From positions 310,001 to 374,000 of the forward strand of contig JANATG010000003.1 in NCBI GenBank assembly GCA_029449235.1: a stretch of 64,000 bases of DNA. The letters are read 5' to 3'. Each line of letters starts with the position of its first letter. Position 1 is the first letter of the stretch. The translations under genes were made by a program, and so were the position numbers. This stretch comes from Linnemannia schmuckeri (lineage: Eukaryota > Mortierellomycota > Mortierellomycetes > Mortierellales > Mortierellaceae). Below are positions 49,374 through 60,208 of this stretch, in pieces. A model generated the notes under the pieces. It ran no database searches, was not told the origin of the DNA, and worked only from the letters and a program-made list of their open reading frames with translations.

Positions 49374-49396
49374 AATAATAATAATAATAATAATAA
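49374..49396 (+). repeat. (AAT)n trinucleotide microsatellite
   Basis: About seven to eight AAT units in tandem. Confidence 0.9.
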
Positions 49397-50640
49397 AACA
49401 TTGAGGAGCCCTCCCAGTAAACCCTGATGGAATAAGTAGCCATGAAATTAGGCGAGTCCATTACCAATAAGTTGGGCACGCGGAAGAGTTGCGTGGAACA
49501 AGACGCCAGAGGGGATCTTGAATATGCCGGGCAAGTGCGGTTTTCATAAGAGATGTCGTCCAAGAGGAGTTTTTGTTCAAGAGATGTGGAATGAGGAAAG
49601 GTCCAAAGGAGCAGGTGATTTTCGCGATATCAATCACTCGCAATTCAAGCCACCTTGTATAGAATACTTTTTAGTAGCGCTTTTTATTACAGACACCATT
49701 GGCGCATGAGAAGCTCAAAGACAAACAATCTGGAACGGTGCAAGGGTTAAAAGAACCATTACTAAAACTTCGCACCAGAAAAAATGTACGGCGCGAAAGA
49801 AAAATAGGTATTGCCGCAACGTGCTCGTGAAGAAACAGATAGAATACCTTAACATTAGCTGGCAATGAATTGAAAGAATGTCCGGAAGAAAAGGATACCC
49901 GTTGAAAGACGAGATTTCACCAGCACCAAAGGACGCGCCAGGCATGGAACTGAAGCGCGTTCGATGACCATTTTACCTCCAGGGGGTCGAGTCGTTCTTT
50001 TTGCAAGTGAATTTCCAAGTGGGCGCCTCGTCTTTCGCAAAATAAGACAAGAAAAGAGAAGAGAGAAAAGAGTATATAGTCGTCGTCGCCGTCATACCAT
50101 CGCGCTAAGACCAAGTACTTTTGTGCCTTGAAAAAGACATCGGTTGTCGATGTTCGAAAAAAAGAAAATCTAATTTTATCACCAGAGCGTGCTGCCGATT
50201 GTCCCTGGAGGCTCTCACACTTCTCTGTCTCTTTGTCGTCTTTTCGTCCCTTTTTTGCTACCCTTTTTTTGCCCTTCTCTTCCTTTCCAGCCCAGTGCCC
50301 TCTGCTTCTTCTTATTCTCCCATGCTGCATTCCCTCCTGTCTGCTGTTGCCACCATCTTTCTTCCTTCTATTCCATCTCCAGAAACGATAATATTCCACA
50401 CACTCATTCATACAATCACCCGGTCACAAGACACCGCCCAGCTCACTCCCACTTCATCTAGCATTCTTCTTTCTCTCTGCCTTCCCTCTACCCAATCCCA
50501 TATCTCTTTTCCTCCCTCGTTCATCGTTACGCATTCAAAGTGACACCAAAACGGGAGAACAGCCTGCACTCGCATTCACACACCACCCTCGAACACAAAC
50601 CCACACGCACACACATACACCTTCCTATATCACTTGAAGG

Positions 50641-53618
50641 ATGGGTCAAGCAAACTCGTCGCTCGGCCAGGGCGTCGACTGGATAAGGAACCAGGGTTCA
50701 GCACTCTCAACACGGCAATCAGGACGACCAACACACCGTCGCCAACGAGGAGGAAACGGTGGCCCCAGACGACGAAGGCGCGGTGGTCCTCAACGAGACG
50801 TCGAAGCCCAGAACGGACAAGACCATACCGACGATGACGATGACGACGACAGCGACTACGACTCCTTAGACGATAATGATGATGAGAGGGACGAGAATGA
50901 CGACGACGACGACAGCCTCCTAGAAGAGGAAGAAGGCGAGGCGGTCGCCGGGAAGGGCGCCTATGATCGGCACCCGCTTTACTTTGGACCGGCCTTTCAT
51001 CCTGTGACAGAACAAAGCCCTGCACAACTGCAACTTCAACGGCAGATTGAACAGCAGCTGGAACAGCAGCAGCGCCAAGAGTATTGGCAGCAGCAGTATC
51101 GGCAACAGCAGCAGCAACAGCAACAGCAACCACAACAACAGCCTCAGCTCTCACCATTGTCGAATATCGGTGGACAACAACTATCGTTGAACGACTTTAT
51201 TTTACCCTCGGCAGTCTCTGGAATGGGAGGCATTAGTCCAGAAGATACAGGAACAGGGGCCAATGGAGGAGGAGTAGGCACAGGGGTAGGGACTGGAATT
51301 GGGTCTCCTGGCAACAGCGTATACCCCTCACAACAGACTTCGCCCATGCTGACGGCCGAAATGGCTCAGGATCAGTTGTACAGGAACAGTAATCTGTACA
51401 ACCTTATTTCGGGACTTAACGTGAACCCGCTCCTGACTGAGGTCCAACGAGCCGGAACCTTGGATCTTTCGGTTCTGGAACAGGAATTGGATGATGTTGA
51501 GGGTGGATGGATGGACATTAAGGATGAGGACGAGAATAATCAGGATAGGGATGACGATGATACTGATATCGATTATGGTTACGATGGCATTATTCGTGAG
51601 ATGGTTAGTAAACCTTTGGACAATTAATTGCCAGGAATGTAAGGAATGTGTTAATAGCAGAGAAAGACACGCAAAAACTAACATGTTCGCATTCTTCTGT
51701 CTAATAGCAACCAACAAAACGCTCGCCCACAGCATTGGCGTGCAACATTAACCTGAAGAAGAGCTCGCTGCGCCTGGTCAAGAACTTTACAGTCTCAAAC
51801 GACCCCTCAATACCAGCACCCTCTCACTTGCGGCCCAATTATCGACTCGATTTCTCCTTTGACAGTCTGACCCCTTGCGACGTGAAATTATTTTGGGTCG
51901 TCAAGGAAGTCGAAGAGGACGGCGACTTGGGTTTCCGTCTCAGACGTCTCCACCACCTGCCACAACCCACGACCTACCATTTCCCTGCTGGGATGAACCA
52001 GCGCTTTATTTCACCCTTGCTGCCACTTTATACCATGTCCCTGCCCGAACTGACAATGCAGGGGCTTCCTTCGACGTCGATGCGGATGTTTCAGAAACGA
52101 CAACAGCGGCAGTGGCAGCAACTCAATAACTTTATGAGTAAGGAAGGATTGGAGGGGCAGGAGTTTGAAGGCGAGGGTGATGATGAGACAGGAAGTGGTC
52201 GACGAGGTAGCCGCAAGAGCAAGTCCAAGAAGAAGAGCAAGAAGAATGGCAAGGGCGGAGGTGGATCCGCGTATGACAACTACTACAACAATAACAAGGG
52301 GATGCCGTTTTCGGGACTTGACGAGGATGGGTGCAAGGCCATCATGGAGGACCAGTACTACCCTCTCGTTATTCTTATTGAAACTACAAAAGAATATAAC
52401 CCTACTGGTAATAACTTGCTTCTTATTGTTTTATCGACAATCCTCAGTCTTAATATCTATGTAGCTAACTGACAATTGTTTTTTCCTCATATGAACACAT
52501 AGCTCCGGTGCGCAGCTTGCCAATACCTGCGGCAGACTCTCCAGGACTATACTTAGTCGACAACCAAGCAATCTCCACATTTGCATGCTTCAACATCAGC
52601 TCAGAGGGCGGATTTGAGATCAAGGTGATGAAGCAAAAGGTCTGGATTAACTCGACCAACTACCTCATCCAGGAAATCTATGGATTTACCGACTCTGTCG
52701 CTACACCCATGCCCAAGGCTCCTGAACCCGCAGCTCTGAAAAAAGTAGCGACGGCAGGAGGATCCACCCCGGTGGCTAGAGGCAAGGCGCACGCGGATCC
52801 TTTGGCAGCGGCGTCATCTTCTGACCCGTCCAAGAGGTTGAGTCGTGCGGATTCGATTGTTAGTAGGGTTCAAGAATTGACCAAGGAACGTCCCAAACGG
52901 AAGAAGAGCACACTTGCCAAGTCCAAGGAGATTATTGAGGACAAGGCAGGAGATGAGAAGAGTGATGGTCGTCGCTTGTCGAGAGTGAACGCAGTCATGA
53001 GTCTGGACATTGCGAACCCAGAACGTGCTGCCAGTCGGCCATCAGTGTCAACACGGAGGAGGATGTCGAGCGACTCTATAGAATCACAAGCGACCTCTGC
53101 GATTGGTGGCCCTATGTTCCAGGCTGGAAATGATTATGAACTTTCACAAGCTGGAACCAACAAGAGCGAGAGTGGTGAGGAAGAAGTCGAAGATGAAGAA
53201 GGCGAGGAAGAAGAAGAAGAGGAAGAACCAAATTTGGTTCTCCTTGATGCCCCTGAGTGTGTCATCTGTCTTTCAGATGTCAAGGATACGATCGTCCTAC
53301 CCTGTCGACATTTCTGTATCTGTAGCGATTGTGGAGATGTTCTACGTCGTCGTGCACCTCAACGGTGCCCTATCTGCCGACAAGGTAAAAAAACCTTGTT
53401 TGCATACCCCTTTTTTCTGTTGATGTGCGCTTGTTTGTAACGTTGATCGAATTTAACGTGTTTATCCTATTTTTTTTTGTTGCTTAGTGTTCCAGGCGTT
53501 GCTTCATATCGCGTCAACGCCATTACGGAAACCGGAATTTGCAATGGTTCATTCGCCGGCTTCGACGCCTGCCTCAAACTCGGTCGTCAATGGAGCTCAT
53601 CATCTACAGCAACCATAA
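50641..53618 (+). CDS. Mahogunin/RNF157-like RING E3 ubiquitin ligase, predicted N-myristoylated
   Basis: This is a predicted cytosolic or membrane-associated ubiquitin ligase of the MGRN1/RNF157/LOG2 family. The four exons are 50641-51603, 51708-52407, 52503-53384 and 53488-53618 (891 aa, in frame). It starts MGQANSS, which fits the N-myristoylation consensus (Gly2, Ser6). A long disordered N-terminus with an Arg/Gly stretch, Asp-rich runs and poly-Gln precedes the conserved substrate-binding region: KSSLRLVKNFTV, YRLDFSFDSLTPCDVKLFW, FPAGMNQRF, YYPLVILIET, and the family hallmark MKQKVWINSTNYLIQEIYGF. After a Lys/Ser/Glu-rich linker of about 190 aa comes the RING (about 807-846), ECVICLSDVKDT, LPCRHFCICSDC and RCPICRQ, then VFQALLHI as in MGRN1. 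It is tail-to-tail with the NACHT-WD40 pseudogene, with 116 bp between the stops. Confidence 0.92.
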
Positions 53619-53734
53619 ACATTTTCAATATAAATATGGCTACAAAAATACGCTCATTCTTGTTGTTAAAAACTGCCACCCAGGCAATATTTTACTGGTG
53701 ATTTTTCAAAAAGTAACAAAAATGAATGAAGATG

Positions 53735-56700
53735 CTATTCCGAGTCGGACTCCGGTATGGGTTCTTCGTCTCCCGATCCCTCAAAATCCGCCGAGTCCCA
53801 ATCCTCCTCGCTCGACGAAGGCTCCGATGGTTCCGAAGGCTCTGGTTCCTCCGATAACAACAGCTCCTCGTCCTCGTAGTCGTCCATCTCTGCAAATGAG
53901 GACCCGTCAAGAGCACCACGCTGTTTCAAAACCTGTCGGCTGGCTGTGCTCAGGCCAACGGTATTGACAATTAGTGCTCCATCGGCAACCAAAGCCGCCG
54001 GACCGGAACTCCAAACCAGATGTACAGAGAACACGCCTAGCTCGCTCTTCAGTCTCCAGACTCTAATAGCTTTGTCCTTACTACCGGTAACAAACTCCAA
54101 CACGTAAGGTCTCCAAGTAATTGCGACGATTTTCCCTACAAAGCCCCTAACGACAACCTGCTGCTTCCATCCTGTTGCAGGTTGTTTGGTGCATAATTCC
54201 ATAGCGAGACAGAACCGCTACAACCAGCCGCAATCCAACAGCCGCAGGATGAGAACGCCAAACAAGATACATGACTCATATGCTCTAGCTGTTGCTGAAG
54301 GATCCCACTCTGCTCGTCCCATATCTGCACACCGTCATCAAACCCTGCGGCGATTTGTGACGAAATAGGAGAATAAGCTGAAACTCTTATCAAGCCACCC
54401 TTCGTTTTCGCTATCAGTCTAGGCTGACCGGTACCCACTTCCCAACTTCGGAGTGATCCATTGCGGCCACCGGAAACGACAATGGATCCATCAGACGAGA
54501 ATGATAGTCCTGTAGGTGAATCTGTATGACCAGTGAGAACGTGACTGGGCTGACCTGAACTAGCATCCCAAAGCTGTACAATCTTGTCGTCGCTGCCGGT
54601 AGCGATCCAACGTCCGCAAGAGGAGAAGGCTAAAGCATCCGTTCTCTTCTCGTAACCGGTGAGGGCAATATCGACCGATTTCCCTGTATTATCCCAAAAT
54701 GTTACGTTGCAAGTAGTAGAGGCTCTAGCAAACTGTAGGCCATCCGGAGTAAAAGCGACGCTGGTATTGCATGAACGATCAGAAAAGACAACCAACCCCG
54801 GCTCACCAGTATCTGCATTACAAAGGCGAACGGATCCATCCTTGGCTCCGAAGACGAGGCGCTGACCATCGGGAGAATAAGTTACACTCGAGACAAGAAC
54901 GGAAGAACTGTGAAGGCTAAAGCCTTCCTCAAGGGAGTCGATCTTCCAAAACCTCACAGTTTTATCACCACTGCTTGAAGCTAACTGTGAACCATCTGGC
55001 GAGAAAACTATGCTGGAATTAACGCCAAAAAAATGGCCCATAAAGACCGAAACAAGGTTTCTGGTATCTGCGTTCCAAAGCTTGATGGACATGTCGCTAC
55101 TGCACGAGGCGATCCATTGGTTATCTGGCGAAAAACTCGCGCTCAAAACAGCGCTGTCATGGCCTGTCCAGCAATACCCTGATAGCTCATTACGTGCCTC
55201 ACATAATTGTAATTCTCCTTCAGAAGTTCCAACAATGACCCACTTGCCGTCCAATGAGTACGCAACGCAGTTAATTTTGTGACGACGAGGGCACTGAAGA
55301 TCCAAAATATGTAGCCCAGTCTGAGTGTCGAATATTCAAACAACTCCATTCTGACCGCCGACTGCAATGCGCTTGCTATCAGGAGAATACGCAATACAGA
55401 ATCCAGAATCCGGTAACGAGAATGAAATAGCCGTTGCGGTCCGTGTATCCCACTGTCCCACCACCGTCTCTTCCTCTTGCTTAAAGGACCAATGTTTGGT
55501 GACCAAAGCGATCAGTTTGCCGCAGGGTGAAAACGCCACCTTTGTATCCAGCCAAGAACGTCCCTTCGGAATACCAAATTCAAAACAGACCTCCGTAATA
55601 GCTTCAGAAGCTCCTGTTCCACAATCCCACAGCCGCACTTTGTTATCCACACTTCTTGAAAGGAGTTGGCCATTGCCGGGTAAAAAGGCAAGGTTGGTAA
55701 CGCGCCTTCGATGACTCATGAATGTGCGAATACTTGTCCAGGTTGTAGTGTCGTACATGTTGATGTTACCATTCTGGAGGCCGACAGCAAAAGCTCTTCC
55801 ATCTGATGAATAAGCGCAAGAATGTACCGGCGCGACCTCCGTCAGATACGGCAGTTCTCCAAACTGCGTCTCCTCCATTCGTGCGTTTCTGAAATCGGCC
55901 TGACGAACCCAACCTTGGGCGAGGTTGACTCCTTGCAAGTTGGCTCCTTGAAACTGCGCTGAGTCAAACTGTCCTCCTGACAAGTCGGCTCCTTGTATCC
56001 TGACGCCTCGTAGGTCAGCTCCGTTGAACCAAACCCCAGCTCTAACCAGGATGGTGACCGCGTTCGCTGCCGCCCGGGATGCGTTCACGTTCGTCTTGGA
56101 CTGCTCTAGAAGGGCATGGAGATGCTTCCTAAAATCAGGATCTGGGACGATCGAAGGCTCTGCGACAAGGTTCCTTTGGGACAGTGGATGATCAGCAACA
56201 GATGACAGAGTGGCGGCAAAATCGAAGGCAGCTGGCGGAGCAAACTCATCGGCAAAGAGATGTGGCGGACAGATAGAATAGGAGTAAAAGTACTCCAAGA
56301 TAGAACGGCGAACAAAACAGAACCGGTTTCCCGCTCGACTTAGCAGACTGGCTCCACGTAGGAGAGTTATCCTGGGATCGGTGCTGAAAAATTCTTTCTT
56401 CCACGATTCCTTGTCATTCTTGGGGGTGTATTCGATAATTGGTCGCCCGTCCTGGTGAATAAAGATTGCGGCCGCCAGATCTTTTTGAAATTCGATCACC
56501 ATCTTCTCGAATACGTCATCTTTTAGTTCGTTGAATGCACTCTGGTCCTTCTCGCTCAGCGTTTGGTCCTGCAAACGTCGCTTGTTCACCTCCAGCCAAT
56601 GCATGACAAAAATGTCATATAGCTGCACGCGAGTAACTCGGAGGGCAGAAAGATCGCTCTTGCCTTCCACAACACTGGGAAGAGCCTCCAAACAAAGGGT

Positions 56701-57717
56701 GAGGAGAAAGGGATTTTTGACCAGCTCTAGCAGGTTGGGAATCGTCGTCAGCTTGTCCATGTAATCCTCCTTGACCCAGGTTCGTGGTTTGAGCGGTACG
56801 TATCGTTCAACATAGTCCTCAATTTGGCCTTTGGAAAATGGAGCAATGACGGTTTCCTGGAAAAATTCGTCGGCGGCACGTTGGTACTGGTTTGATGCCT
56901 TGGGTACAAATTGATCCCGATAATCCCGACCAAGATACTGGGATCTGCAGGTGATAATCAACTTGGCGCTCCACTGTCCAGATTGATTGAGAAGGTTGGT
57001 GGTGTGTAGGTTGCAAGTGAGCTGGCTCTCGTCGTATCCATCACAGATCAACACGAAGTGGCGGCTCTGCTTCAGGTCACATATCAGCTCATCTGAAAAA
57101 TCCATCCTCCGCAGGTACTCGGCCACAAGGTTCTTGTCCGGTCGGTCGAGTGCAGGCAGGTTGATGGAAAGTGGGATAGCTCCGCCAGGCTTGTAGTCTT
57201 GCCAGGGTTGGTGCTCCAGGTGTCGGTTGAATGTCGATTTTCCTGCTCCCGAGTCTCCCAGAATCAGCATCACTTGGCCATCGCTTGCCAGAAAGTCCTG
57301 GACCCTCTCCATAAGAGGAAGCACCGTGTCGTCGTTTGCTAAGAGACTGGGCTTGGCTGAAGGAAGGATGTAGACGTCCTGCTTGTAGTCCGCGAGCCTT
57401 TGCTTCTGCAATGTCTGCAAGGCGTTTTTGACTGCTGGGTTACCCTGAGCGAGAAGCAAAGAACCGGCAGAGTAGGGTAGCTGGGGCGAACCCGAAAACG
57501 TCTTCGAAGGTTGAGAGTCATCACGCTGTACTCTTTGCAGAGTAGACGAGATGTCGGTCGTCAAGGTCGGCCTTCGCCCAATCTTTCCTGTGCCTTTGGG
57601 TCGAGAGCGAGTACGTTTTCTATTGTTTGTAACCTCCTCCTGTTCGGAAGAGGAGGGTATAATCGAGGGATACTGAGACTGTGGATTGCCTTGGGTCGAG
57701 GATGCGGAAGAAGACAT
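53735..57717 (-). pseudogene. NACHT-pentapeptide-WD40 STAND NTPase (fungal NLR-like), broken by a stop and a frameshift
   Basis: Intact relatives act as NLR-type signal-transducing ATPases, some of them in non-self recognition. From ATG 57717 the frame gives an N-terminal region of about 150 aa, Walker A GDSGAGKST (about 154-162), Walker B FVLICDGYDE, a sensor-like KLIITCRS block, pentapeptide-repeat segments (ADLRG, ADLSG, ANLQG) and the first WD40 repeats. TGA at 55338-55336 (codon 794) interrupts, yet the same frame continues with IFDTQTG and about eight more WD40 repeats (FSPDNQWIASCSSDMSIKLW type) to 54136. A one-base shift near 54190-54220 moves coding into another frame. There GWKQQVVVRGFVGKIVAITW and VTGSKDKAIRVWRL complete the propeller, before an acidic tail ending at 53735. 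The stop sits where family WD repeats usually have Arg or Trp, so CGA to TGA is likely. Sequencing error is possible for the frameshift, less so for the stop. Confidence 0.85.
55336..55338 (-). other. In-frame TGA interrupting the WD40 propeller
   Basis: The TGA falls in a WD-repeat strand between GGQNGVV and IFDTQTG, both in the same frame. Homologous repeats normally read VRIFDT or VWIFDT here, so one transition (CGA to TGA) or a TGG to TGA change explains it. Confidence 0.85.
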
Positions 57718-58399
57718 GGTTGGCGCTAAAAGCAACAACCATAATATGAATGCTTAGTGGGCTACGTTCTAAAGTGTGGTCCTTTAATAATTATTTTGTT
57801 TTAATATTGGGTAACATGGTCTCTAACCTTGAGACTGGCTAGTTCTTTGAGGTTGCTGGAAACGATACTTGGGTTAACGACGAGATGAGGAACAAGTCCA
57901 AAACAGGGACTGGGATGTTGTCAGAAGGTGAGCATGTTAGTTATGCCTGAAAAGTATAGCAGTTCTTGTTGAGATGAACAAAAAAAAAAGAGGCATACCA
58001 CAAGGCGGTTGAAGTGTGTTATCGTAAAAATGCTGATGCGTAGGTGAGTGGAGAAGTAAGAGATAAACGCACTTTTGTGACAGACTGTTAAAGTCAACGA
58101 GAAAGGTGAATGAGGTGGCGAACGATAACTAACGGAGGAAGGTGAAGGCTGAAGGTGGGTGAAGGATGAGAGCGCGAGATGAGGGGGGAATAATGAGGGG
58201 ATGAGCCAAGGAAGACAAGAAGCAAGAAGTAATCTGGTTTTTTATGCCCTCGCCAATTTGTGTGGTCACCCTCCATTTGTCGACCATGGGTAAGAGCGGC
58301 ACAAACAACAACCACAAAAAAGTGTAAAAATTAGCTAGGTCTAGACCGTCAGCCGAACACGCCTTTGCCACTAATTTTTTACTTTGCTGCTCATTGGCC

Positions 58400-58425
58400 G
58401 TACCTGAAACGCGTTTTTCAGGTAC
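58400..58425. repeat. 26-bp palindrome with ACGCGT at its centre
   Basis: Arms GTACCTGAAA (58400-58409) and TTTCAGGTAC (58416-58425) are perfectly inverted around a 6-nt centre, and ACGCGT spans 58409-58414. It could be a dimeric transcription-factor site or a small hairpin. Confidence 0.75.
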
Positions 58426-58941
58426 GATCAATCGCTAAGAAACACAGAACAATCGCGGTTGCACTTAAGTCTATCCTGGATTAATACCAAAACCCCATTA
58501 ACAAAAACTACGCTGCACAGGTAGATGGCGACTGAAGGTGCTAAGTTCAACTGCAATCGATATAGCAGCTTCGTAAGCACCAAGCAGAGATAACCTAATT
58601 CCTTGGACAGCTGTCCGTCTTTCTCACTCTACAACTTGCACGCTAGAAATAGCCTATCCCCGCATCTGGTTACAACCTCGAAGAAGGAAATCTCGATCTT
58701 CAAGTAGGACTCCCTTCCTCAACGAACCAAAAATGGTCATCACTCGTTTACTTCCTGGCGCCTTGTTCCAGGTGAGTCTGCAGAGTCAAACGCCATAACT
58801 TGTCGCTACCTCTATGCCACAGGGAGTTGCTGTATGCTCGAAAAAAGATCATTGATACAAAAATGAAATAAGTCACGATACAGGGAAGGCTGTTCAAGAT
58901 TACTAATTATAAGGTGAAGTATTGCGCTTATTGCGAGCAAC

Positions 58942-58976
58942 TCTACAGATGGAGGCAATTCTACAGATGGAGGCAA
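58942..58976 (+). repeat. Tandem duplication of a 17-bp unit
   Basis: TCTACAGATGGAGGCAA occurs at 58942-58958 and again at 58960-58976 (18-bp period), adding in-frame residues to the short ORF that covers it (YRWRQF then YRWRQL). Confidence 0.85.
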
Positions 58977-59426
58977 CTGAAGTTGCAAGTAAGTGTAGTG
59001 TTCATCCCCTTCTCCAAAGCAAATAAAAAAAAAAAAATAAAAAAAGGCAACTCGACAGTAGACGGCGAAATACCTGACTTTGAGTCAACACGGCAATACT
59101 GACAACAGTAAGGTGCGAATCCTACGCGTCCGCGCTCACCCTTCTACGAAGTTAGAGCCTACAAAAGAAAAAGGATTAAATCTACTTGACAACCCGCCTG
59201 AATTCCCCCACCAAATCCATGTAAAGCAACCCAAACCTTTGATGGCTAATTGCTCGACAATCCCTTATGCTATTCCCTCCCTTTTCCTGATTGTCTATTT
59301 ACTACCCTCTTTATGCGAGAGTACTCTTCCGTTTACTTCACTTTTTGCGAAATTGAGTCCGTCGGTCGTTTTGCATGGCCTTAGTACGAAAGTGCTGGGG
59401 AGTTGTCCAATAAAAGAGGGAAATAC

Positions 59427-59461
59427 TATTTGTTGCCCATAGTAAAGTCTATTCGTTGCCC
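59427..59461 (+). repeat. Left terminal inverted repeat of the MITE-like element
   Basis: Matches the reverse complement of 59853-59887 at 34 of 35 positions. A run of C follows immediately (59459-59470). Confidence 0.85.
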
Positions 59462-59852
59462 CCCCCCCCCAGTTGCCATCGGAGATTGAATATTCTTAAA
59501 CGTTGCCAAAAAAGCGCCAATCTGTTGCCCATCTCGCAAAATTATTTGTTGCCCTTGACATAGTTGTCCCATGTATTGAGCTGCATCCTCATGAGTCGAG
59601 TATTTTCTTTGTTCCCTTTCTCGTTCTCTTTCTCTACCTGTATCATTACTGACGTGGTTGCCTCATATATCAAGCTGTATGCCTATGAGGTTCCTGAAGC
59701 ACATGCCTGACACAAGTAGCAAGAGCTCAATTCTCTACAGATAGATGATGCCGCAGCGCAGCTGGGGGAAGAGAGCTAGGGCAACATATAGCGACAGAGT
59801 CTTAGGCAACGTTTAAAATTTTGGGGTGGGCATCGGATTAGAGCAAAATTGT

Positions 59853-59887
59853 GGGCAACGAATATACTTTACTATGGGCAACAAATA
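59853..59887 (-). repeat. Right terminal inverted repeat of the MITE-like element
   Basis: Inverted partner of 59427-59461 with one mismatch. A further GGCAAC copy lies 24 bp outside it (59906-59911), so the true end may be farther right. Confidence 0.85.
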
Positions 59888-59993
59888 AGGAGCCAAAAAG
59901 GGGTGGGCAACGAATAAAAACGTCTATAAAACGAACAACCCAGGTTGTCGCTTAAGGAAAACAAGTGGACCTACTCTTAAAGAAAGAGCAGGC

Positions 59994-59997
59994 AAAA
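59994..59997 (-). terminator. RNA polymerase III T-run terminator of tRNA-Glu
   Basis: TTTT lies 5 nt after the tRNA 3' end on the minus strand, the expected minimal Pol III stop signal. Confidence 0.7.
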
Positions 59998-60002
59998 GAT
60001 AA

Positions 60003-60074
60003 TTCCCAGTCCGGGGATCGAACCCGGGCCTTGTCGGTGAGAGCGACAAATCCTGACCACTGGACCAACTAGGA
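60003..60074 (-). tRNA. tRNA-Glu (anticodon CTC)
   Basis: The 72-nt minus-strand sequence folds as a cloverleaf. The acceptor stem is TCCTAGT with ACTGGGA and discriminator A. The D-arm is GTCC-AGTGGTC-AGGA. The anticodon stem is TGTCG/CGACA around loop CTCTCAC, giving anticodon CTC. The T-arm is CCGGG-TTCGATC-CCCGG. The A box and B box promoters are intact (GGTCCAGTGG and GGTTCGATCC). It resembles eukaryotic nuclear tRNA-Glu and needs no intron. Confidence 0.93.
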
Positions 60075-60193
60075 ACTTGCTGATAAAAACACTTTTTGGT
60101 TTGTATATTTTATATAGTATATACTAGCCACAATGGCCCTTAAGTTATCACGTGAGTTTGATATTGGTGGCAAAAAAATTGGTGCAGGCAAGC

Positions 60194-60208
60194 CCACCAA
60201 GTTGGTAA
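60194..60208 (+). repeat. Left target-site duplication of the LINE insertion
   Basis: CCACCAAGTTGGTAA is repeated perfectly at 60934-60948, directly after the poly(A) tail. A 15-bp duplication is typical of target-primed reverse transcription. Confidence 0.88.

Larger units (their letters stand above)
48194..50640. other. 2.4-kb spacer with hairpin and short repeats, no supported gene
   Basis: This spacer lies between the nuclease-like pseudogene and the Mahogunin-like gene. An 87-aa open frame (48290-48550) may be debris of the upstream pseudogene. A cluster of three CCTGCAGTACAC copies and a 13-bp inverted repeat lie at 49163-49290, and an AAT repeat at 49374-49396. The last 500 bp are pyrimidine-rich, as at the other promoters in this window. 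Confidence 0.5.
57718..59426. other. 1.7-kb region upstream of the NACHT-WD40 pseudogene
   Basis: It is AT-rich and contains a 26-bp palindrome (58400-58425) and an 18-bp-period tandem duplication (58942-58976). A possible first exon starts at 58733 (MVITRLLPGALFQ then GTGAGT) and may join ITNYKVKYCAYC-like sequence near 58890, but this cannot be extended into a gene. Confidence 0.45.
59427..59911. mobile_element. MITE-like non-coding element with 35-bp terminal inverted repeats and GTTGCC arrays
   Basis: The 35-nt sequence at 59427-59461 is the reverse complement of 59853-59887 with one mismatch. Beyond the perfect part, GTTGCC occurs six times on the left (59432, 59455, 59472, 59502, 59524, 59548) and its complement GGCAAC five times on the right (59780, 59805, 59854, 59877, 59906). 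This gives subterminal motif arrays in inverted orientation, as in cut-and-paste DNA transposons and their MITEs. No coding capacity is seen. A diverged 40-nt direct repeat lies in the middle (59556-59595 and 59650-59689, 29/40 identical). No target-site duplication could be fixed, so the exact ends are uncertain and the superfamily is unknown. Confidence 0.65.

Noticed and set aside
55336..55338. Programmed readthrough or selenocysteine at the TGA in the NACHT-WD40 gene
   Set aside because: No known readthrough context follows (TGA-ATA), fungi of this type are not known to use selenocysteine, and a second lesion downstream shows the gene is decaying.
58733..58985. Possible two-exon gene start (MVITRLLPGALFQ joined to a WRQ-repeat peptide)
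   Set aside because: Splice sites are plausible, but the frame cannot be extended to a meaningful protein and no homologue is recognised.
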